Part shown: piece by piece, positions 50,827 to 59,167 of the stretch | How the letters are laid out: every line of letters begins with the position of its first letter | Numbering within the stretch: position 1 is the stretch's first letter | NCBI GenBank assembly: GCA_937895345.1 | Contig: CALAWP010000011.1 | Coordinates: 1-64,000, forward strand | Length of the DNA: 64,000 bases | Source: an uncultured Paenibacillus sp. | Lineage (GTDB): Bacteria; Bacillota; Bacilli; Paenibacillales; Paenibacillaceae | Direction of reading: 5' to 3' | Position numbers and translations under genes: made by a program | The notes under the pieces: generated by a model | Database searches by the model: none | What the model was told of the DNA's origin: nothing | Seen by the model: only the letters and a program-made list of their open reading frames with translations

Positions 50827-51588
50827 CTAATCGTCCCTGCCCGAGCCCAGCTTGCCCGCACGGTATTCCTTCGGCGTCACGCCGACTTCCTTCTTGAACA
50901 GCTTGTTAAAATAAACCGGATCGGAGTAGCCGACCAACTGGGCAATCTCATAGTTTTTCAGGCTCGGATGATCGCTCATAAATTGCCGGGCCTTGTGCAG
51001 CCGGATGCCGATCAAATAATCGGTCATCGTCTCCCCCGTCTCCTGCTTGAACAGCCGGCTCAAATAATTGGCGCTCATGCCGGCCGATTCCGAAATCCGT
51101 TCCATGTCGAACGGCTTGTCGTACTCCCGCTCCAGCATTGCCTTGATCTGCTCGACGACGGGATGGCCTGACTCCTCCGCAAGACCAGGCCCCCCGTCCT
51201 CGCCTTCTGCTCCGCCGCGGCTTAACTTCAGCTTGTGCAGCACCTCTTGCAGCGCGCTCTTGTCGACCGGCTTCAGCAAATAATCCAGCACGACGCCGCT
51301 CCGCAGCGCGGAACGGGCATATTCAAATTCGCCGAAGCCGCTCAGCACGACGGTCGGAATCGACCTGCCGCGCAGATGCTCCACAAGCCGCAAGCCGTCC
51401 ATGACCGGCATCTTGATATCGGTAATGACCGCATCCAGCTCGCCGTCGCCCAGCTTGGCTATATGCGCCCACGCGTCCATCCCGTTGCCGTAAGAGCCGA
51501 CGATTTCCACGCCGAGATTCATTTGCTTCAATATTTTTTCAAGGCCGCGCCGGATCAGTTCCTCGTCGTCCACAATCATAATGTTCAT
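50827..51588 (-). CDS. Response regulator with AraC-type DNA-binding domain (YesN-like)
   Basis: The N-terminal receiver (MNIMIVDDEELIRRGLEKIL; phospho-Asp in AVITDIKMPVMDG; VLSGFGEFEYARSAL; LLKPV) is joined by an acidic linker to an AraC helix-turn-helix pair (MERISESAGMSANYLSRLFKQETGETMTDYLIGIRLHKA, IAQLVGYSDPVYFNKLFKKEVGVTPKEYR). The start at 51588 follows GGAGGG. It is the fourth gene of the sugar-import operon; its natural partner is the YesM-type kinase at 61.5-63.4 kb on the far side of the locus. It likely activates the import and degradation operons. Confidence 0.93.
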   Translation of the reverse strand: MNIMIVDDEELIRRGLEKILKQMNLGVEIVGSYGNGMDAWAHIAKLGDGELDAVITDIKMPVMDGLRLVEHLRGRSIPTVVLSGFGEFEYARSALRSGVVLDYLLKPVDKSALQEVLHKLKLSRGGAEGEDGGPGLAEESGHPVVEQIKAMLEREYDKPFDMERISESAGMSANYLSRLFKQETGETMTDYLIGIRLHKARQFMSDHPSLKNYEIAQLVGYSDPVYFNKLFKKEVGVTPKEYRAGKLGSGRDD

Positions 51589-51648
51589 GTTGCCGTTCCC
51601 TCCTGGCTTCCGTTCTAGTGTGCGCCATATCCGGGAAAGCCGCAACGT

Positions 51649-52479
51649 TTATTTTACCGCCCCGCTTGTCACCCCGGCAAAAATATACTTCTGCAGAAAC
51701 AGATACAATATCGCCGTCGGAATCATAATGATCAGGATGGCGGACGAAATCATCTGCCAGTCGCCGCTGTTGACGCTGAAGAACCGCATGAGCGACGTCG
51801 AGACGACGACGTGCTCCGGTCTCGGCAAATACAAATACGGCACGAACATGTCGTTGTAGATGCTGATCGTTTTCAGGATGACGATCGTAGCCGTCGCCGG
51901 ACCGAGCAGCGGAAAGATGATCGACCGGAAAATACGAAACAGGGACGCGCCTTCGATCATCGCGCTTTCGTCCAGCTCGTAAGGGATGTTGCGGATGAAC
52001 TGCAAGTAGATGTAGATTTGCAAAATGTCCGCCCCGACATACAGCAGCACGGGCCCCATTAAATGGTTGGTCAGCTCCAGCGCCTGTATCGTCTTGTAGT
52101 TGACGACCTGGGTCGTTATTTGCGGGATAATCGTCGCGAACAGAAACAGTCCGACCAGCACGCCCTTCAGCTTGAATTGAAACCGGCCGACCGCGTAGCA
52201 GAACGCCGAGCCGATCAGAATGTTCAGTACGAGAGTGGTGCCGATAATAATGATCGTGTTGCCGAACGCGGTCGGCATATTCGCTTTGTTGAACGCTTGA
52301 ACGAAGTTATCGAAATGAAGGAAGCTGTCCGGAAGGGAGATGGCCGCCTTTGCAAAAAACTCCTCCGATGTCTTGAACGCGTTAACGACGATAATATATG
52401 GAGGGAACAGGACGGCGAGAACGCCGGCAAGCAGGCTCGCATATTTCAGAAGGCTCCAGCCCCGATTCGTTGGTTGCAT
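51649..52479 (-). CDS. Sugar ABC transporter permease, MalG type
   Basis: 276 residues, six TM helices. The EAA loop that docks the ATPase reads DESAMIEGASLFRIFRSIIFPLLGPA. It ends KYIFAGVTSGAVK, the usual MalG-type C-terminus. It follows the MalF-type gene by five bases. No ATPase gene is in the locus, so a shared MsmX-type ATPase elsewhere presumably powers it. Confidence 0.94.
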   Translation of the reverse strand: MQPTNRGWSLLKYASLLAGVLAVLFPPYIIVVNAFKTSEEFFAKAAISLPDSFLHFDNFVQAFNKANMPTAFGNTIIIIGTTLVLNILIGSAFCYAVGRFQFKLKGVLVGLFLFATIIPQITTQVVNYKTIQALELTNHLMGPVLLYVGADILQIYIYLQFIRNIPYELDESAMIEGASLFRIFRSIIFPLLGPATATIVILKTISIYNDMFVPYLYLPRPEHVVVSTSLMRFFSVNSGDWQMISSAILIIMIPTAILYLFLQKYIFAGVTSGAVK

Positions 52480-52484
52480 CCGCT

Positions 52485-53375
52485 TCAGCTCTCCTTTCGG
52501 TTCAGCAAATACCGTTGAATGGACAAGACGACTATAACAAAGATCAACAAGACGACGCTCATCGCGGAAGCAAGCCCGTAATTGTTGAACTGGAAGGCGG
52601 TCTCGATTATTTTCATCACGAACGTTTCGCTCGCCCCGGCCGGTCCGCCTTTCGTCAGCACGAACGGAAGATCGAATACTTCCAGCGCGCCGGTGACGGT
52701 CAGGAACAGATTGAGCTCGATAATTTTGTAAATATTCGGCAGAGTAATATAAATAAACTTATGCCAGCCGTTGGCGCCGTCGATGGAAGCCGCTTCGTAC
52801 AAATCGTTCGGGATCGATTGGAGCGCCGCAAGATAAATAACCATGTTAAAGCCCATAAACCGCCAAAAGCCGACGGAAGCCAGCGTATAATTGACGATCG
52901 ACGACGTGCCGAGCCAGCTCGTTTCCGCCAGCTTGCCGAAGCCGAGCTGACCGAGAACGTAGTTCAAGGATCCGTTCGTCGTGTCGTATACGTATCCGAA
53001 CAAATAAGCGACCGCGACGCCGTTCAAAATATAAGGCAAAAACAGCAGCAGCCGGAACAGATTGCGCCCCTTCAGCTTGCCGTTCAGAATGACGGCAAAA
53101 TAAAGGGCGACGATGTTTTGCACGATGCCCACGACGAAATACGCGACATTGTTGCGGAAGACGCCGAAAATATCCGGATTCGAAAACACTTCCTTATAAT
53201 TGGCCCAGCCGATATAAGTTTGATTCGCGCTGATGCCGTTCCAATCCGTAAAGCTGAGCCGCACCAGCTCCATCGCCGGGTAGTAGGCAAATGTCATGAG
53301 CAGCAGCAGCGGAACGGTAACGAAAGCGAACAAGATCAGCCTTCGTTGAGTTTGAAGCTTCATGTTGCCCAGCAT
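52485..53375 (-). CDS. Sugar ABC transporter permease, MalF type
   Basis: About 296 residues from the ATG at 53375 (GAGAGGAG upstream); the open frame to 53450 is not conserved-looking. Six TM helices, with the EAA loop YEAASIDGANGWHKFIYITLPNI. It pairs with the MalG-type protein to form the import channel for, most likely, beta-manno-oligosaccharides. Confidence 0.93.
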   Translation of the reverse strand: MLGNMKLQTQRRLILFAFVTVPLLLLMTFAYYPAMELVRLSFTDWNGISANQTYIGWANYKEVFSNPDIFGVFRNNVAYFVVGIVQNIVALYFAVILNGKLKGRNLFRLLLFLPYILNGVAVAYLFGYVYDTTNGSLNYVLGQLGFGKLAETSWLGTSSIVNYTLASVGFWRFMGFNMVIYLAALQSIPNDLYEAASIDGANGWHKFIYITLPNIYKIIELNLFLTVTGALEVFDLPFVLTKGGPAGASETFVMKIIETAFQFNNYGLASAMSVVLLIFVIVVLSIQRYLLNRKES

Positions 53376-53454
53376 AACGGCACTCTCCTCTCTCATCTCC
53401 ATCCGGTACGACGGAAGACGCCGCCTGCCGGCAGCGCCGTCCGTCATCATTCGA

Positions 53455-54765
53455 TTACAGTCCCAAATCCTTTTTCGCTTTCGCCCACTTCTCGTTTACT
53501 TTGTCCAGCACCTTCTGCGGATCGGACGAGAGGACGAATTCCTGCACGACTCCGGCCTGATCGATCTGCGCTTTGTTCTGGATTTGCGTAGCCGCGTCGA
53601 CGGGAGGCGCCGGCTCGAAGTAGGCCGGGTCGTAGCTGTTGAACTCGGCCAGCTGGGCCAGCTTCGGCTCCTTGCTCTTCAAGGTCGGGATGAATCCCGC
53701 GAAGTCGTCAAAGCCGGATTCCTCGATCATCCATTGCACAAACGCTTTGGCTGCGGCCGTGTTGCCTTCCTTGTTGACGGCGTAGAACCAGTCCGGGTTG
53801 AGCGGAGCTTTCGCTTGGCCGGAATTGTCGACCGGGAACGGGAAGAAACCGATGTCTTCGGATGCCGCGCCGTTCTCGATAACCTGGTTGATGACCCAGT
53901 TGCCGAGCAAATACATGGCGAATTTGCCGGATGCGACGTCTTTTTTGGATTGCTCCCAGTTGGTGGAGTTGACATCCTTCTCCAGGTATCCTTTTTGGTA
54001 CAGCTCGCGCAAAATGCTCCACGATTGGCCGTATGCGTTGTCCATCGTGTAAGGCGCGTCCGTTTCCGCCCGTTTGTTCTGATGGTCCGAAGCTTGAGAC
54101 GCCAGTGTCGGCACGTCGAATACCCAGGCGTCAAGCGGCCATTTGTCCTTGAAGTTGGAAGCGAGCGGAACGATGCCGGCGTCCTTCAGCTTCTGAGCCG
54201 CCGCAAGAAACTCGTCGTACGTCTTGGGAATGTCCGTAATTCCCGCCTGCTCGAACGCCTTTTTGTTGTATACGATGCCGACCGTCGATCCGCCGGACGA
54301 CACGCCGTACATTTTGCCTTCGTGAGCTTTCAAATCCTTGAAATAGATGTCGTCGCTGAACTCGATATCGTCCAAAGGAGCGAAATAGTCCGGAAGCTCG
54401 TTGTTCGGAATCGTCGGAACGAGCACAACGTCCGGGAACGAGCCGGAAGCCATGCGCACCTTCAACGTGGCGTCGTAGTCCGTAATCGCCTCGAACTTCA
54501 GGTCGACGCCCGGGTACTTCTCTTCGAAGCGCTTCTTGTAGTCGACGTACTCCTTGTCGATCATATCCGTCCGATTCGTCAGGAAGACGACTTCGCCACT
54601 AATGTCGGCTCCTTTCGCGCCGCCTCCGTCGTTCGTTGCCGTTCCCGCGCCGCCATCCCCGTTGCCTTTGCTGCCGGTCCCGCTTCCGCTGCCGCCGCCC
54701 GAACAAGCCGCCAGCATCGTTAGCATAATCACTGCATACAACACTAACAAAAATGATTTTTTCAC
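53455..54765 (-). CDS. Sugar-binding lipoprotein of an ABC importer
   Basis: 436 residues, GTG start after GGGGG. The lipobox MLAACSGGG (Cys22) is followed by a Gly/Ser-rich spacer. The family-1 extracellular solute-binding fold shows FPDVVLVPTIPNNELPDYFAPLDDIEF, YGVSSGGSTVGIVYNKKAFEQAGI, GKFAMYLLGNWVINQVIENGA and ADIGFFPFPVD-type motifs. It is the first gene of the import operon, divergent from the mannan-degrading enzymes. It has an apparent paralogue at 60.25-61.54 kb with matching NRxDxx and LPDYFEPLD motifs. The ligand is inferred from context. Confidence 0.93.
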   Translation of the reverse strand: MKKSFLLVLYAVIMLTMLAACSGGGSGSGTGSKGNGDGGAGTATNDGGGAKGADISGEVVFLTNRTDMIDKEYVDYKKRFEEKYPGVDLKFEAITDYDATLKVRMASGSFPDVVLVPTIPNNELPDYFAPLDDIEFSDDIYFKDLKAHEGKMYGVSSGGSTVGIVYNKKAFEQAGITDIPKTYDEFLAAAQKLKDAGIVPLASNFKDKWPLDAWVFDVPTLASQASDHQNKRAETDAPYTMDNAYGQSWSILRELYQKGYLEKDVNSTNWEQSKKDVASGKFAMYLLGNWVINQVIENGAASEDIGFFPFPVDNSGQAKAPLNPDWFYAVNKEGNTAAAKAFVQWMIEESGFDDFAGFIPTLKSKEPKLAQLAEFNSYDPAYFEPAPPVDAATQIQNKAQIDQAGVVQEFVLSSDPQKVLDKVNEKWAKAKKDLGL

Positions 54766-54792
54766 GTTTCATTCCCCCAATTTTTTAATGTT

Positions 54793-54806
54793 TGTTTCCG
54801 CTTTCA
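54793..54806 (-). promoter_or_regulatory. Candidate cre (CcpA) or LacI-family operator
   Basis: Minus-strand TGAAAGCGGAAACA fits the WTGNAANCGNWNNCA form of the cre consensus. It lies 28 bases before the binding-protein start. A LacI-family gene in the locus could use a similar site. Confidence 0.55.
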
Positions 54807-54873
54807 ATGTGAGTGTACTTCATAACCGCATCAATCAAAATGGTTTGTGCTGTTATTTCTGGTCTTGTAATGA

Positions 54874-54924
54874 CATTCGTTGAAATCGTTATCATTACTG
54901 TTTTTTCAATGATTTTGTCGAATG
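54874..54924. promoter_or_regulatory. Imperfect inverted repeat in the divergent promoter region
   Basis: 54874-54890 (CATTCGTTGAAATCGTT) and the complement of 54908-54924 agree at 13 of 17 positions. The 310-base gap between the divergent operons is A+T-rich and holds this repeat, the cre-like site and no gene. For the plus-strand operon a possible promoter is TTGTTA...TATCAT near 55017-55045. Confidence 0.4.
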
Positions 54925-55076
54925 AGCTTCCACTCTCGCTTCCTCAGCCGGCTCATTTTTCCGTTTTTTCGTTTTTGCCCGTTCCTATTGCAATGGGTCA
55001 TAAATTGTTGTTTACTTGTTATATATCGTTAGTTATTTTTATCATAACAAATTTACGCGAATGGAAAGGAGCAGCG

Positions 55077-56030
55077 ATGCAAATGTCTTCATCCTACATT
55101 GCCGGCATGACATGGGGCTGGACCGGCGTTCGCGGCACCTGGGCCGACGAGCGGGCTTCCCGCTCCATGGAGCTGATGGCGCAGCGGCTTGGCGTCAACT
55201 GGACGGCCATCGCCTTCGGAGCGCTGCAGGATCATCCGCAGGCTACGGAAATCAAATACGGAGAAGCGCCCACCGTGACCGACGAGGAGGTGCGCTCCGC
55301 CATCGCCAACGCCAAGCGGCTCGGGCTGAAGGTCGTATTGAAGCCCGTCGTCAACTGCGCCAACGGCACTTGGCGGGCGCACATCAACTTTTTTGATATC
55401 GACGTGCCGTGCGAGCCCAAGTGGTCCGACTGGTTCGCTTCTTACACGGACTTTATCGTGCATTACGCGCGCATCGCCGAGGAGACGGGCTGCGAGATGC
55501 TCTGCATCGGCTGCGAGATGGTGCAGACGGACCGCCGCGAGCGCGAATGGCGGCAGCTGATTGCCGAGGTGCGCAACGTTTATTCCGGGCCGATCACCTA
55601 TAACTGCGACAAATATCAGGAAGGCAACGTCGGCTGGTGGGACGCCGTCGACATTATTTCCTCCAGCGGCTATTATCCGATCGGCGATTGGGAGCGGCAG
55701 CTGGACCGGATCGAGCAAGTGGTGGCGCGCCGCGGCAAGCCGTTTTTCTTTATGGAAGCCGGATGTCCGAGCCGCGAAGGCTCTCCCGCCATTCCGAACG
55801 ACTGGGGCTTGCAGGGCTTGCCGAGCGAGGAAGCGCAGCGGCAATATTACGAAGCGATGTTCGCCGCTTGCGACAAGCGGGATTGGGTCGGCGGCTTCAT
55901 GCTGTGGGATTGGCCGGCCCGGCTGTACGACGAAACGTCCGCTTCGGCCAACGACGATTACTGCATGTTCGGCAAGCAAGCCGAGAAGACGGTCGGCAGC
56001 TACTACCGGAGCAAGCTGGCCGAGTCATAG
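55077..56030 (+). CDS. GH113 glycoside hydrolase, probable intracellular endo-beta-1,4-mannanase
   Basis: 317 residues with a (beta/alpha)8 barrel and no signal peptide. The likely acid/base Glu147 is in CIGCEMVQTD and the nucleophile Glu227 in FFMEAGCPS, the clan A arrangement used by GH113 mannanases. Other family-like motifs are GMTWGWTGVRG and WDWPARLY. AAAGGAG precedes the ATG at 55077; the frame open to 54813 runs through A+T-rich promoter DNA. It would cut imported manno-oligosaccharides down to mannobiose. It is first in an operon with the epimerase and phosphorylase. Confidence 0.88.
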   Translation: MQMSSSYIAGMTWGWTGVRGTWADERASRSMELMAQRLGVNWTAIAFGALQDHPQATEIKYGEAPTVTDEEVRSAIANAKRLGLKVVLKPVVNCANGTWRAHINFFDIDVPCEPKWSDWFASYTDFIVHYARIAEETGCEMLCIGCEMVQTDRREREWRQLIAEVRNVYSGPITYNCDKYQEGNVGWWDAVDIISSSGYYPIGDWERQLDRIEQVVARRGKPFFFMEAGCPSREGSPAIPNDWGLQGLPSEEAQRQYYEAMFAACDKRDWVGGFMLWDWPARLYDETSASANDDYCMFGKQAEKTVGSYYRSKLAES

Positions 56031-56077
56031 TGGCAGCACCGATCGAAACCATACTTTACGAAAGCGAGGCGCAGTCA

Positions 56078-57298
56078 TTGGATACGATCTTTCCCGGCAT
56101 TGCCGCTTCCGACTGGACCGAACGGCTGGAGCGGGAGCTGAAGCAAAACATTTTGTCGTTTTGGATGAAGCATGCGATAGACGAGACGAACGGCGGCTTT
56201 TACGGCTATATCAGCCGCGATTTGCGCATCGACCCGAACGCCGACAAAAGCCTGGTGCTCAACACCCGCATTTTGTGGACGTTTGCGACGGCTTACCGCG
56301 TCTACGGAGACGAGTCGTACAAGCGGGTGGCCGATCGGGCCTATCGCTATCTGAACGAACGCTTTGCCGACCGCGAGCACGGAGGACTGTATTGGTCGGT
56401 CGATGCCGCCGGACGTCCGGCCTCGGACAAAAAACAAATTTACGGCCAAGCCTTCGCCATTTACGCCTATTCCGAATATGCGAGGGCGACGGGCGACAAG
56501 CAGGCTTTGACTCTGGCGATCGAACTGTTCCATACGCTGGAGCGCTACGGTTACGACAAGGAGCATCGCGGCTATTGGGAAGCGTTGAGCCGCGGCTGGG
56601 GGCCGACGGAGGACAACAGCCTGAGCGAGAAGGACTTGAACGCCGCCAAGTCGATGAATACCCATCTCCACGTGCTGGAAGCGTACACGAACCTGTACCG
56701 CGTCTGGCCGTCCGAGCCGCTCTCCGGCAAGCTCAAGGAGCTGATCGAGGTGACGGTTCGCCATATCGTTGACGGCGACACCGCACGTTTCGTGCTGTTT
56801 TTCGATCCGGACTGGACGCCCTTGTCCGATCACATCTCTTACGGCCACGATATCGAAGGCAGCTGGCTGCTCGCGGAAGCGGCCGAGGTGCTGGGCGACG
56901 AGGAGCTGCTGGACCGCGTAAACCGCGTCGCGGTTCGGATGGCGGAAGCCGCGCTCCGCGACGGCGCAGACGAAGACGGCGGCTTGTTTAACGAAGGCGG
57001 CCCGTCCGGGCTGATCGACACGAACAAGGATTGGTGGCCGCAGGCGGAGGCGGTCGTCGGCTTCTACAACGCGTACCAGCTGACGGGCGAGGCGCGTTAC
57101 CGGGAGGCTGCCGCGAAAGCTTGGCAATTCATCGAAAACTTTATCGTCGACAAGGAGCATGGAGAGTGGCATTGGAGCGTGCTCCGCGACGGTACGCCAA
57201 GCGAGAATGAGCAAAAGGTCAGCGCCTGGAAATGTCCGTACCATAACGGCCGCGCCTGCTTCGAAATGGTGGAGCGGCTGAAGTCGGAGCTTTCATAG
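56078..57298 (+). CDS. Cellobiose 2-epimerase (AGE family)
   Basis: Epimerises the reducing-end glucose or mannose of beta-1,4-disaccharides; in mannan breakdown it turns mannobiose into mannosylglucose. (alpha/alpha)6 barrel. Signatures are NGGFYGYI, ADKSLVLNTRILWTFATAY, KSMNTHLHVLEAYTNLY, FFDPDWTPLSDHISYGHDIEGSWLL (catalytic His), WWPQAEAVVGFYNAYQ and WKCPYHNGRACFEM (second catalytic His). A TTG at 56078 after GCGAGG gives 406 residues, close to known enzymes. A GTG at 56030 overlapping the mannanase stop is the alternative, without a clear ribosome site. Confidence 0.92.
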   Translation: MDTIFPGIAASDWTERLERELKQNILSFWMKHAIDETNGGFYGYISRDLRIDPNADKSLVLNTRILWTFATAYRVYGDESYKRVADRAYRYLNERFADREHGGLYWSVDAAGRPASDKKQIYGQAFAIYAYSEYARATGDKQALTLAIELFHTLERYGYDKEHRGYWEALSRGWGPTEDNSLSEKDLNAAKSMNTHLHVLEAYTNLYRVWPSEPLSGKLKELIEVTVRHIVDGDTARFVLFFDPDWTPLSDHISYGHDIEGSWLLAEAAEVLGDEELLDRVNRVAVRMAEAALRDGADEDGGLFNEGGPSGLIDTNKDWWPQAEAVVGFYNAYQLTGEARYREAAAKAWQFIENFIVDKEHGEWHWSVLRDGTPSENEQKVSAWKCPYHNGRACFEMVERLKSELS

Positions 57299-57326
57299 AT
57301 TTCATTCAATTCGGGAGGAATCTTAT

Positions 57327-58508
57327 ATGAGCATATTCGAACAACGAAAGGAACGGCTGACGGAGCGGCATCAATCGCTCCTTGCCCGCATCAACGAACC
57401 CGTCGAGCCAGGCAACGGCGTATTTGCCCGCTACCGGCATCCGGTATTGACCGCGGAGCATGCCCCGCTGCACTGGCGGTACGATTTCGATCCGCGGACG
57501 AATCCGTATTTTATGGAGCGTCTGGGCATCAACTGCGTCTTCAACCCGGGGGCCATTCATTTGAACGGCAAGTTTTACCTTGTGGCCCGCGTGGAAGGGC
57601 ACGACCGCAAATCGTTTTTTGCGGTAGCCGAAAGCGATACCGGCGTCGACGGCTTCCGTTTCTGGGACCGGCCGATCGTCATGCCGGAAACGGATGATCC
57701 GGACGTCAACGTCTACGACATGCGGCTCGTGCAGCATGAGGACGGCTGGATTTACGGCCTGTTCTGCACCGAGCGCAAAGACCCGGATGCGCCGAGGGGC
57801 GATCTGTCCAGCGCCGTCGCCCAATGCGGCATCGCCCGCACCAAAGATTTGAAGCAGTGGGAACGGCTCGCCGACTTGAAGACGAAGTCGAATCAGCAGC
57901 GCAACGTCGTCCTTCATCCGGAATTTATCGACGGCAAATACGCCTTCTATACGCGCCCGCAGGACGGCTTTATCGACACCGGCTCCGGCGGCGGCATCGG
58001 CTGGGGGTTATCCGACAGCATCGAGCAAGCCGTCATCGACGAGGAAATCATTATCGACGAGCGTCATTATCATACGATTAAAGAAGTGAAGAACGGCCAA
58101 GGACCTGCCCCGATCAAGACGGACAAAGGCTGGCTCCATATCGCCCACGGCGTCCGCAATACCGCCGCCGGCCTCCGCTACGTGCTGTATGCGTTTTTGT
58201 CGGACTTGAAGGAGCCTCACAAGGTGACGCATCGTCCCGGCGGCCATCTTCTTGCTCCGGAGGGCGAGGAACGCGTCGGCGACGTATCGAACGTCGTATT
58301 TTGCAACGGCGCCGTCGCGCTCGACAACGGCAAAGTGTACATCTATTACGCTTCTTCGGATACGCGATGCCACGTCGCCGTCTCGACCGTCGACCAGCTG
58401 CTCGACTACGTCATGAACACGCCGGAGGATCCGCTCCGCTCTTACGCCTGCGTCCAGCAGCGCCTCGAGCTCATCGAACGCAACCTGAAGCTGATGGGCC
58501 GTTCGTAA
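57327..58508 (+). CDS. GH130 mannosylglucose phosphorylase
   Basis: Phosphorolyses 4-O-beta-D-mannosyl-D-glucose to alpha-mannose-1-phosphate and glucose. 393 residues, five-bladed propeller. The family pattern INCVFNPGAIHLNGKFYLVARVEGHDRKSFFAVAES is clear. The catalytic Asp131 falls in NVYDMRLVQHEDGWIYG at the number known for Bacteroides MGP. Phosphate-binding residues are expected in YTRPQDGF and HIAHGV. GGGAGGAAT precedes the start. It is the last gene of the mannan-degrading operon, followed by a terminator. Confidence 0.93.
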   Translation: MSIFEQRKERLTERHQSLLARINEPVEPGNGVFARYRHPVLTAEHAPLHWRYDFDPRTNPYFMERLGINCVFNPGAIHLNGKFYLVARVEGHDRKSFFAVAESDTGVDGFRFWDRPIVMPETDDPDVNVYDMRLVQHEDGWIYGLFCTERKDPDAPRGDLSSAVAQCGIARTKDLKQWERLADLKTKSNQQRNVVLHPEFIDGKYAFYTRPQDGFIDTGSGGGIGWGLSDSIEQAVIDEEIIIDERHYHTIKEVKNGQGPAPIKTDKGWLHIAHGVRNTAAGLRYVLYAFLSDLKEPHKVTHRPGGHLLAPEGEERVGDVSNVVFCNGAVALDNGKVYIYYASSDTRCHVAVSTVDQLLDYVMNTPEDPLRSYACVQQRLELIERNLKLMGRS

Positions 58509-58514
58509 TGAACG

Positions 58515-58568
58515 ACGGGGAGACCCTTAGTCATTGACGATGACTTTGGGACTCCCCCGTTTATTTTG
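58515..58568 (+). terminator. Terminator of the mannan-degrading operon
   Basis: A long stem, ACGGGG-AGACCC-TTAGTCAT against ATGACT-TTGGGACTCCCCCGT, followed by TTATTTT. Confidence 0.85.
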
Positions 58569-58617
58569 CAGGTACACATCGGATTCATCCGCTCGTCTCA
58601 TTGGATTCATCTGTATA

Positions 58618-58808
58618 AGTTGAACTAATGATTACCACAACTTATGGCCAAGCTGCATGAGGAATCGACTTCCGATCGCTCTCGCAGAGGGATGCTTGGA
58701 TTTCCATAAACCTTACAACGGTAACCATCCCCCTGCAAAGGCGAACACTGCCGTTTTCTCCCGTTCGATTTCCTCATTCCGCTTTTCGTGTGATTCTCTA
58801 GTTTAACT
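58618..58808 (+). mobile_element. MITE-like element, copy 3 (about 191 bp)
   Basis: Ends are AGTTGAACTA and TAGTTTAACT, complementary but for one base, flanked by TA-rich DNA. The interior matches copy 1 along its length (for example ACTTCCGATCGCTCTCGCAG, GCGAACACTGCCG, GTGTGATTCTCTAG). No coding capacity. Confidence 0.75.
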
Positions 58809-58832
58809 TATATATATTTCATTTATTTCTCC

Positions 58833-59054
58833 TCAAAAATATTTCCCTGAAAAATAAAGCAGTACTAAAAGGATGACGATCAACGAAGAAATGAGGTGGA
58901 CCGTTACAGGCTTATCTATCCATGCCGTATTTTCGTTGTACGTAAAATGAATCGCATAGTAAACATTAAAAATAATGATCGATAGGATAGCCATTAGAAA
59001 CAATAAATGCAAGATGAAGATCACGTTCAACCCTGCCCTCTGAAAAATGATCAA
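58833..59054 (-). CDS. Small two-TM membrane protein
   Basis: About 63-73 residues: FILHLLFLMAILSIIIFNVYYAIHF and VHLISSLIVILLVLLYFSGKYF are hydrophobic helices joined by a polar loop. The ATG at 59054 lacks a ribosome site; TTG or GTG codons eight to ten codons later follow GAGGGCAGG and are likelier. The DNA is clearly more A+T-rich than its neighbours, and the gene lies directly beside MITE copy 3. Function unknown; it could be a recent arrival. Confidence 0.5.
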   Translation of the reverse strand: MIIFQRAGLNVIFILHLLFLMAILSIIIFNVYYAIHFTYNENTAWIDKPVTVHLISSLIVILLVLLYFSGKYF

Positions 59055-59132
59055 GAGAATCGATTAGCCATTTCTCTTCCCTTTTGGTGACGAAAAATCC
59101 CAGCGGCATGTTGCGTTTGTCGTGTTGGGGCT

Positions 59133-59167
59133 GAAAAAAAATACGGCGCGGGATTATCCCCGCGCCG
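59133..59167 (-). terminator. Terminator overlapping the end of the LacI gene
   Basis: Perfect 9-bp GC stem CGGCGCGGG/CCCGCGCCG followed on the minus strand by TATTTTTTTT. The LacI stop codon (59154-59156) lies in the loop. Confidence 0.9.
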
